Assembly (NCBI GenBank): GCA_937775295.1 | Contig: CALKBZ010000009.1 | Span: forward strand, 1-64,000 | Source: an uncultured Opitutales bacterium | GTDB lineage: Bacteria > Verrucomicrobiota > Verrucomicrobiia > Opitutales > Coraliomargaritaceae | Direction of reading: 5' to 3' | DNA length: 64,000 nucleotides | In this document: positions 58,056 through 64,000 of the stretch, piece after piece | Layout of the letters: each line of letters starts with the position of its first letter | How positions within the stretch are numbered: the first letter of the stretch is position 1 | Notes under the pieces: generated by a model | What the model was told of the DNA's origin: nothing | The model's input: only the letters and a program-made list of their open reading frames with translations | Database searches by the model: none | Translations under genes and position numbers: made by a program

Positions 58056-60635
58056 ATGGCAACAAAGACCACAGACTACGACTTTTCCGCAATCGAGCCA
58101 AAATGGCAGGATTTCTGGGAGCAAAACGCAACTTACTACGCGAAGGACTTCGAGGACAAACCGACCTTCTACATCCTCGATATGTTCCCCTACCCCTCCG
58201 GCGCGGGCTTACATATCGGTCACCCCGAAGGCTACACCGCCAGTGATGCGCTGAAGCGCTACAAAAAAGCCAAGGGCTTTAACGTGCTCCACCCGATGGG
58301 CTGGGACGCCTTCGGCCTGCCGACTGAGCAATATGCGATCAAGACTGGGCGGCACCCTCGTGACACCACCAAGCAAAACGTTGCGCATTTTAAGACACAG
58401 CTCCGCCAGCTCGGATTCGCTTATGATTGGTCGCGCGAAGTCAACACCACCGATCCCGGCTACTATAAGTGGACACAGTGGATCTTTTTGCAGCTGTTCA
58501 AAAAGGGCCTCGCCTACGTCGATGAGAAACCCGTCTGGTTCTGCCCCGAGCTTGGTACTGTACTCGCCAACGAGGAAGTGCTCAACACCGCCGAAGGCCC
58601 TCGCTCAGAGCGGGGCAGCTTCCCCGTGGAGCGACGGCCGATCCGTCAATGGGTGCTTCGTATCACCGAATATGGCGACAAGCTTATCGCGGGCCTGAAA
58701 GACCTTGACTGGCCCGACTCCACCAAGCGCCTGCAAGAAAACTGGATCGGTCGCAGCGAAGGCGCCGAAATCACCTTCGACATCGCAGCCCACGATGCAG
58801 AGCTTAGCGTCTTTACCACCCGCCCAGACACGCTGTTCGGTGCGACCTACATGGTGATCTCGCCAGAGCATCCGCTGCTGTCACAAATTACCACAGCCCA
58901 GCAGAGTGACGCCGTGTACGCCTACGCTGAAAAAGCGAAAAGCAAATCCGATCTGGAGCGCGCCGAACTGAGTAAAGAAAAGACTGGCGTCTGGACCGGT
59001 GCGATGGCGATCAACCCCGTCAGCGGCAAAGAAATCCCGATCTGGGTGGCCGACTACGTGCTGATGACTTATGGCACAGGAGCCATCATGGCCGTGCCAG
59101 CACACGACACACGCGACTTTGAATTCGCCAAAGAATTCGACCTCGAAATCGTGCAAGTCATCGACGACAGCAACCACGCCAAAAAAGATGCCTCTGGTGG
59201 ATTGACCGAAGCCTACACTGGCCCTGGCGATTTAATCAACTCAGGCGAGCTAAGCGGTAAAGACTCCGAAAGTGCGAAGCAGGCGGTAATCGCTCAACTC
59301 GCCGCTGAGAAACGCGGCGAAGCGACAATCAACTTCAAGCTGCGCGACTGGCTCTTTTCACGGCAACGTTATTGGGGCGAGCCCTTTCCGATCGTGTGGG
59401 TCAGTGAAGCCGATTATGCGAAAGTGGACGAGTCGCTCAAATCAGTCGAGCGCCCCGTCAGCTGCCAGATTGATGGTGAACTACGCTTTGCCGTTGCTCT
59501 GCCCGAGAGTGCACTGCCCTTGGCATTGCCGGAGGTGGAGAGCTACACACCGTCGCCCGATGGTCAGAGCCCACTATCGAAAGCCGAGGAATGGCTACAC
59601 CTCTATATCGATCCAAAAACTGGAGCTACTTCCAGCGCGCCCGTCGAAGGATGGGTACAAGGCTCACGCGAGACCAACACCATGCCACAATGGGCTGGTT
59701 CGTGCTGGTATTACCTGCGCTACGTGGATCCGAAAAATACCGACACACTGATCGCCCCAGAGAAAGAAAAATATTGGGGCTATCCGGACCTGTATATTGG
59801 CGGCGCGGAACACGCGGTACTGCACCTGCTCTATGCACGCTTCTGGCACCACGTGCTTTACGACCTTGGCGTAGTGAGCGATCCGGAGCCATTCAAAAAG
59901 CTCTTCCACCAAGGCATCATCCTTGGCGAAGACGGCGAAAAGATGTCCAAAAGCCGCGGCAATGTGATCAGCCCAGAAAGTATCATTGTAAACTACGGAG
60001 CCGATGCGCTACGCCTCTACCTGATGTTCCTCGGCCCACTTGAAGCGATGAAACCATGGAATACCAAGGGCATCGAAGGCATCGCCCGCTTCCTGCGTAA
60101 GGCATGGCGCCTCGTCGTAGCCGAGGACGGCACACGCCAAGCCACGATTGGAACGACCGAGCAACTGGACGCCGACACGGATCGCATACTGCACGCCACG
60201 ATCAAAAAAGTCAGCGAAGACTACGAGTCGCTCGGCTTTAACACCGCGATTTCGCAAATGATGATTTGCGTCAATCAGCTCGGCAAAGCCGACGCACTCA
60301 CGCTCGACGCAGTCGAATCCTTAATCAAACTCCTCGCACCACTCGCGCCGCATATCGCCGAAGAGCTTTGGCTATTTCTCGGCCATACAGACAGCATCGC
60401 GGCCGCAGGGTGGCCAGTATTTGACGAGAATAAATTAAAGGAAGACACCATTAAAATCATCTTCCAAGTAAATGGTAAATACCGTGGCGATGCCCAGCTC
60501 CCTGCCGACGTCTCCAAAGACGACGCCCTCGCAACAGCCAAGGCCCACGAAAGGATTCGCGCTCACATTGACGGCAAAGTCATCAAACGCGAAATCTACG
60601 TGCCAGGCAAAATCGTCAACATCGTCGCTGTTTAA
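58056..60635 (+). CDS. leuS: Leucyl-tRNA synthetase
   Basis: An 859-residue class I aminoacyl-tRNA synthetase charging tRNA-Leu. The HIGH motif is in GAGLHIGHPEGYTASDALKR (about residue 52). The editing domain is seen by FTTRPDTLFGATYMVISPEH and YGTGAIMAVPAHDTRDFEFA with its conserved Asp. The KMSKS loop is GEKMSKSRGNVISPE (about 628). The C-terminal anticodon-binding and end domains follow (IIFQVNGKYRGDAQLPADVS). ATG 58056 (ATKTTDYDFSAIEPKWQDFW) is the family start; an in-frame upstream extension to 57945 looks non-coding. It overlaps the next gene by one base. Intact. Confidence 0.97.
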   Translation: MATKTTDYDFSAIEPKWQDFWEQNATYYAKDFEDKPTFYILDMFPYPSGAGLHIGHPEGYTASDALKRYKKAKGFNVLHPMGWDAFGLPTEQYAIKTGRHPRDTTKQNVAHFKTQLRQLGFAYDWSREVNTTDPGYYKWTQWIFLQLFKKGLAYVDEKPVWFCPELGTVLANEEVLNTAEGPRSERGSFPVERRPIRQWVLRITEYGDKLIAGLKDLDWPDSTKRLQENWIGRSEGAEITFDIAAHDAELSVFTTRPDTLFGATYMVISPEHPLLSQITTAQQSDAVYAYAEKAKSKSDLERAELSKEKTGVWTGAMAINPVSGKEIPIWVADYVLMTYGTGAIMAVPAHDTRDFEFAKEFDLEIVQVIDDSNHAKKDASGGLTEAYTGPGDLINSGELSGKDSESAKQAVIAQLAAEKRGEATINFKLRDWLFSRQRYWGEPFPIVWVSEADYAKVDESLKSVERPVSCQIDGELRFAVALPESALPLALPEVESYTPSPDGQSPLSKAEEWLHLYIDPKTGATSSAPVEGWVQGSRETNTMPQWAGSCWYYLRYVDPKNTDTLIAPEKEKYWGYPDLYIGGAEHAVLHLLYARFWHHVLYDLGVVSDPEPFKKLFHQGIILGEDGEKMSKSRGNVISPESIIVNYGADALRLYLMFLGPLEAMKPWNTKGIEGIARFLRKAWRLVVAEDGTRQATIGTTEQLDADTDRILHATIKKVSEDYESLGFNTAISQMMICVNQLGKADALTLDAVESLIKLLAPLAPHIAEELWLFLGHTDSIAAAGWPVFDENKLKEDTIKIIFQVNGKYRGDAQLPADVSKDDALATAKAHERIRAHIDGKVIKREIYVPGKIVNIVAV

Positions 60636-61453
60636 TGTATATCGAACCTAAGCCGTACTGGAAAACTCTCTGCTGCCTCGTCGCTGCAGGTATTTTCTTG
60701 GGTGGAGTGGTCGACTCGAATGCCGAGGACATGGCGGAGGGAATCGCAGTCGCCACCAGTATCCAAGGCAACGTACAGATTGAAGATGCCAGATCACACA
60801 GCACACAGCCAAAGCTACACGACACGCTAATTCTGGATGCCTGCACCGTCGAAACAGGCAAGAACGCTCATATCTTCCTGGCGCTCTCCAATGGTATGGG
60901 TATCGGCATCGGCGAAAACTCTGCGGTTCGATTCGAAACCTTCATCCAACAACCATTCACTGAAAAGAGCGAACGTCTCTCCCACGAGCCGTCTAGATCG
61001 ATCCTCTCGGTACGGCTAATTAATGGTGACCTTGCAGTCGTTAGTAATAATCTTTCACCGCTTTCAGAAGCGCGTGTGCTTCTGCCCACGGGGGAATTAC
61101 AAATACACTCGGCTACATGCATTATTCAGTACAACGATATGGGCGCGCAAATCACCGCTTACAAAGGCCTACTTACCTATAAATACCAAGATCGGAAGCA
61201 CCGAGAATTAATCGTCGATCCGCAAAGCATTCGCATTAGTCCACAAAGTGCCATGCTCGGTGAAGTCACTGAAAGCATGACACTCAGCTCCTTGCCCAGA
61301 GCAATTGAACAATTCTCGCAAGCTACTCAACATGCCAGCAAACGAGTCTTTTTTAAAGCAGGTCTCAATGGTCATCTGCCTCGACCTGTTCTGATTGCAT
61401 CGCCCACCTACCTTGACCAGCCTGCTAACCGTCCTTACGGGTTCAACGAATAG
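60635..61453 (+). CDS. FecR-like exported protein
   Basis: A 272-residue exported protein. The hydrophobic N-terminus (LCCLVAAGIFLGGVVDSNA) is a signal peptide. The next 150 residues resemble a FecR-type domain: SIQGNVQIEDARSHSTQPKL, LDACTVETGKNAHIFLALSN, IGIGENSAVRFETF and INGDLAVVSNNLSPLSEARV. Such domains sense or scaffold at the cell surface; no anti-sigma region is seen. The ATG overlaps the leuS stop (TAATG), so translation is probably coupled. lpxI follows after 9 bases. The three genes form a likely operon. Confidence 0.72.
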   Translation: MYIEPKPYWKTLCCLVAAGIFLGGVVDSNAEDMAEGIAVATSIQGNVQIEDARSHSTQPKLHDTLILDACTVETGKNAHIFLALSNGMGIGIGENSAVRFETFIQQPFTEKSERLSHEPSRSILSVRLINGDLAVVSNNLSPLSEARVLLPTGELQIHSATCIIQYNDMGAQITAYKGLLTYKYQDRKHRELIVDPQSIRISPQSAMLGEVTESMTLSSLPRAIEQFSQATQHASKRVFFKAGLNGHLPRPVLIASPTYLDQPANRPYGFNE

Positions 61454-61462
61454 TTACCTGCT

Positions 61463-62344
61463 ATGAGCCCTCCTCTGCCCCGATCGCAATTCCTACCAGA
61501 TACCTTTGACCAGCGTCCGATCGGCTTAATTGCCGGTAAAGGTCAATACCCGATACTGACGGCCAAGCGCATTCGCGCCGCTGGTTTACCGCTGCGCATC
61601 GTGTCCTTTGCAGGAGAGACGGAGCCAGCATTGATCGACTCAATCCCGGTAAACGAACACATTCAAATCAAAGTCGGGCAGCTCGGGAAACTACTCAAAT
61701 CGCTGAAGAAACTAGATTGTGGCTATGCTCTCATGGCTGGACAAATCACACCGCGACGCCTGTTTCACGGTCTACATCCGGACTTAAAAGCCCTAAAGAT
61801 TCTAAATAGCCTAAAGATCAAAAATGCCGAGACCATCTTCGGTGCGATCGCCGGCGAAATCGAAGCGATCGATATCTCCATGCTCGACGCCCGCTCGTTT
61901 ATGGATGATCAGCTCGCGAACGAAGGCTTAATGACTGCAGGCAAATTAAAGGCAGAGTTAACGGATATCGCGCATGGCATCAGTATCGCCAAAGGCATCG
62001 CAGATCTCGACGCCGGCCAAGGTGTTGTCGTGCGACATGGCACTGTACTGGCAGTTGAGGCTTACGAAGGGACCGACCCTATGCTGCGCCGCGCTGGCAC
62101 ATTTAAAACCGATGATCTTATTTTCGTGAAGACTGTAAAGCGTGGGCAAGATTATCGCTTTGACGTACCAGTCTTTGGCCACCGCACACTGGACGTGATG
62201 CATGAGTCGGGCATTCGCACTGCTGTGTTGGAAAGTGGCAGTGTCCTGATTCTTGATAAAGCGAGCATTTTAGAAAAAGCCCGTTCACTCAAAATCGAAC
62301 TCTTCGGCTTCTCTGAGGGCAACGAGTTGGCAGTAGAAATTTAA
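61463..62344 (+). CDS. lpxI: UDP-2,3-diacylglucosamine pyrophosphatase LpxI
   Basis: A 293-residue lipid A biosynthesis enzyme (DUF1009 family) that hydrolyses UDP-2,3-diacylglucosamine to lipid X and UMP in bacteria lacking LpxH. The N-terminal half has PIGLIAGKGQYPILTAKRIR and QIKVGQLGKLLKSLKKLDCG YALMAGQITP (two parts). The C-terminal catalytic domain has VVVRHGTVLAVEAYEGTDPM, KTVKRGQDYRFDVPVFGHRT with the conserved Asp, and LESGSVLILDKASILEKARS. Length and motifs are normal. It indicates a lipid A-containing Gram-negative envelope. Confidence 0.93.
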   Translation: MSPPLPRSQFLPDTFDQRPIGLIAGKGQYPILTAKRIRAAGLPLRIVSFAGETEPALIDSIPVNEHIQIKVGQLGKLLKSLKKLDCGYALMAGQITPRRLFHGLHPDLKALKILNSLKIKNAETIFGAIAGEIEAIDISMLDARSFMDDQLANEGLMTAGKLKAELTDIAHGISIAKGIADLDAGQGVVVRHGTVLAVEAYEGTDPMLRRAGTFKTDDLIFVKTVKRGQDYRFDVPVFGHRTLDVMHESGIRTAVLESGSVLILDKASILEKARSLKIELFGFSEGNELAVEI

Positions 62345-63437
62345 TTTACGCTTTATAAAAAATTCTTTGGTATCGGATTAAACATAATGCCTTTAAAACG
62401 ATACTAGCAATCGTGCACTGACCGAGCCGTATATACGCTGATCGGATAATTACTGATCCTACTGCAGAGCCCCGATATTATCGAGTGCTCCGAAGTGTGG
62501 ACAAAGCAGGATGCCGTTCAACAAAATGCGATCTGCTTCCTTGGGTAGTTAAAGATAAAATTCCCCTGCCGCTGTAATGTAGGCTTATTGCCTTGAGTAC
62601 CTACACCCAGCCGCAGTGATTCAACCTGTTTAAGAGTGAACCCCGCAAGCACTGTAGATCGCTACATCTCGTATAATTTAAACTGCCCCTCGCCCCTCAG
62701 CTCCATTACTTTTCCACCTTCTTGGTAGTCTTCCACATAACGCCCCGAATAAGCAGGAATGCTTTCACCTGCTATCGCCTACGGTGTAAATCCAAAAACG
62801 GGCACTAAGGCTAGGTCCTTCCGTCAGCTGTTTCGACGTAGAAATGAGGGTGTTGCTCAATACAGCCAACAATACGGCTAACAAGTGCCCTCGCACACGA
62901 GTTTCGAACCGCGATCAATGCGACTTATCCACCGACTCAGCTTCCCCGAAAATCGTCGTAGCCTCAGGCTGTAGCACACTCTCAAATGACGACCCTTTCA
63001 GCAACTGTATGACCTCATCTGCTACGAACTTAATATTTAACCGATTCAGTACATCCGAGACGGTAAAATAGAGGTGTTCGCCGATGACTATTATCGTCTC
63101 TCGAGTACTCATGCGCCGGATGCTGAGAGCTGGTTATTGCCACACGATTAATATAATGATCAATCATCATCTTGCTCAGGCAAAGACGACCATGTGACCA
63201 TCCGCAATGGCAGGAAACTATAATCAGTGTTAATATGGCTGAGGCGAACTTGATAGGGCATGACTAAAGATATTTAGCGCGGTTAGACATGAGACAAACT
63301 CAACACTATAACTGCTCTCCCGCTCAAATTGACTTCGACTTGTGATCGGAACTCCTCAAGGTGCACCACCTGCCCATGGGACCTTCGCAACATTACACTT
63401 TACACATCATCATATCATTATACGTTGATTCGTTAAC
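62345..63437. other. Long intergenic region with coding relics on the minus strand
   Basis: About 1.1 kb without an intact gene. On the minus strand near 62780-62520, one frame reads GESIPAYSGRYVEDYQEGGK, VMELRGEGQFKLYEM and, past a TAG, AGFTLKQVESLRLGVGTQGN. At 63112-62915 a 65-codon frame begins STRETIIVIGEHLYFTVSDV. Both have protein-like composition and look like pieces of decayed genes. No SAM riboswitch was recognised upstream of metF. Confidence 0.35.
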
Positions 63438-64000
63438 ATGAAGACACTTTCGATCAAACACCGCCTAGCGACCAACGATCCACTCTTTTCGGTTGAATTT
63501 TTTCCGCCAAAATCGGACGATTCAGCACAGCAACTACTCCTCACCGCAGAGCAAATGCAGGTCTACAACCCTGACTTCGTCTCGATCACTTATGGTGCTG
63601 GCGGCAGCACACGCAGTCGCACGCTAAACTACGCCCGTAAGCTTCACGAAGACTATGGCTACGCCGTGATGCCCCACCTCACCTGCGTTGGACACTCGCG
63701 CGAGGAGTTAAAGCAGACCATTGCCGAATTCAAATCAGCAGGCCTCAAGCAAATCATGGCGCTGCGCGGTGATCCACCTAAAGGCGAAACCAGCTTCGTA
63801 CCACATCCAGACGGACTCAGATACGCCAACGAGCTGGTGCAACTGATTCGCGAAGTGTACCCAGAATGCGAATTGGGCGTCGCGGGCTACCCCGAAAAGC
63901 ACCCCGAAGCTCCTTCACTAGAAATCGACCTGCTCAATCTTAAGCGCAAAGTCGATGCCGGCGCGACTTTTGTCACCACGCAATTATTCTTTGATAACAA
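63438..64000 (+). CDS. metF: 5,10-methylenetetrahydrofolate reductase, 5' part (runs off the window)
   Basis: The first 187 codons of a FAD-dependent MetF, which makes 5-methyltetrahydrofolate for methionine synthesis. It starts at ATG 63438 and stays open to the window edge. Family motifs are FSVEFFPPKSDDSAQQLL (with the catalytic Glu of FEFFPP type), VSITYGAGGSTRSRTLNYAR, MPHLTCVGHSREELKQTIAE, KQIMALRGDPPKGE, ELGVAGYPEKHPEAPSLEID and GATFVTTQLFFDN. The spacing of these blocks is normal. The FAD/NADH C-terminal third lies outside the window. Confidence 0.93.
   Translation, partial: MKTLSIKHRLATNDPLFSVEFFPPKSDDSAQQLLLTAEQMQVYNPDFVSITYGAGGSTRSRTLNYARKLHEDYGYAVMPHLTCVGHSREELKQTIAEFKSAGLKQIMALRGDPPKGETSFVPHPDGLRYANELVQLIREVYPECELGVAGYPEKHPEAPSLEIDLLNLKRKVDAGATFVTTQLFFDN

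Noticed and set aside
63240-63437. SAM or SAH riboswitch upstream of metF
   Set aside because: No paired core motifs of the known classes could be recognised by eye. A covariance search would be needed to settle it.

Overview
The window looks like chromosomal DNA from a marine-type verrucomicrobium of the class Opitutae (Coraliomargarita/Lentimonas-like), within the PVC superphylum. This is inferred from the mix of gene families, not from a marker-gene tree. The supporting genes are a large prepilin-like protein of the Verru_Chthon cassette type, GTP-dependent PEP carboxykinase, a ParC-type topoisomerase subunit, LpxI (a Gram-negative lipid A step), a TonB receptor, L-fucose isomerase and mutarotase, a SHD1-like secreted protein, and an RGG/PEVEAA-repeat protein.

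Layout. 0-9.6 kb is accessory and decayed: a doubly frameshifted prepilin-like gene, a repeat-rich island, an intact DinJ-YafQ toxin-antitoxin pair, pectate-lyase-like relics, a LacI regulator, a dead IS256 element, a frameshifted DUF418/HGSNAT-like membrane acyltransferase, and pieces of REP/RAYT elements. 9.7-17.7 kb holds hflK-hflC, a DUF2237 protein, a TonB receptor, a cytochrome c plus PQQ sugar dehydrogenase pair, and NDH-2. 17.8-22.1 kb mixes relics (a SagB-like nitroreductase, and a sufS 3' end joined to a RAYT 5' end) with an ADP-ribosylglycohydrolase, a DUF374 acyltransferase and msrA. 22.3-25.6 kb is an L-fucose locus (AraC regulator divergent from fucI-fucU). 26.0-43.3 kb is mostly core genome: pckG, a parC-like gene, a 3'-5' exonuclease, the RGG/PEVEAA protein, tRNA-Leu, a SET protein, a PilB/GspE ATPase, a TPR lipoprotein and rpsO-pnp. 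44.5-46.1 kb looks like a short integron cassette array without an integrase. 46.1-49.7 kb has a membrane/TPR protein, an RsmB-type methyltransferase and a SHD1-like protein. 49.9-56.3 kb has a 45-residue peptide gene, a divergent YcaO-like gene and a LuxR-type response regulator on the minus strand, facing a large hybrid sensor kinase. 58.0-64.0 kb has leuS, a FecR-like protein, lpxI and the start of metF.

How the genes work together. The fucose locus converts L-fucose to L-fuculose under a dedicated regulator. The cytochrome and dehydrogenase form a periplasmic sugar-oxidation unit, and NDH-2 feeds the respiratory chain. rpsO-pnp is the classical ribosome/RNA-decay pair. The YcaO locus is the best candidate for an undescribed system: a small peptide, a putative peptide-modifying enzyme behind a transcription attenuator, and two-component regulators. 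The other standout is the pair of homologous attC-like sites around the two cassette genes.

Frameshifts and in-frame stops are common in accessory genes. The long housekeeping genes (leuS, pnp, parC-like, pckG, fucI) are intact. That favours real gene decay over random sequencing error, although single-base assembly errors cannot be excluded for individual cases.
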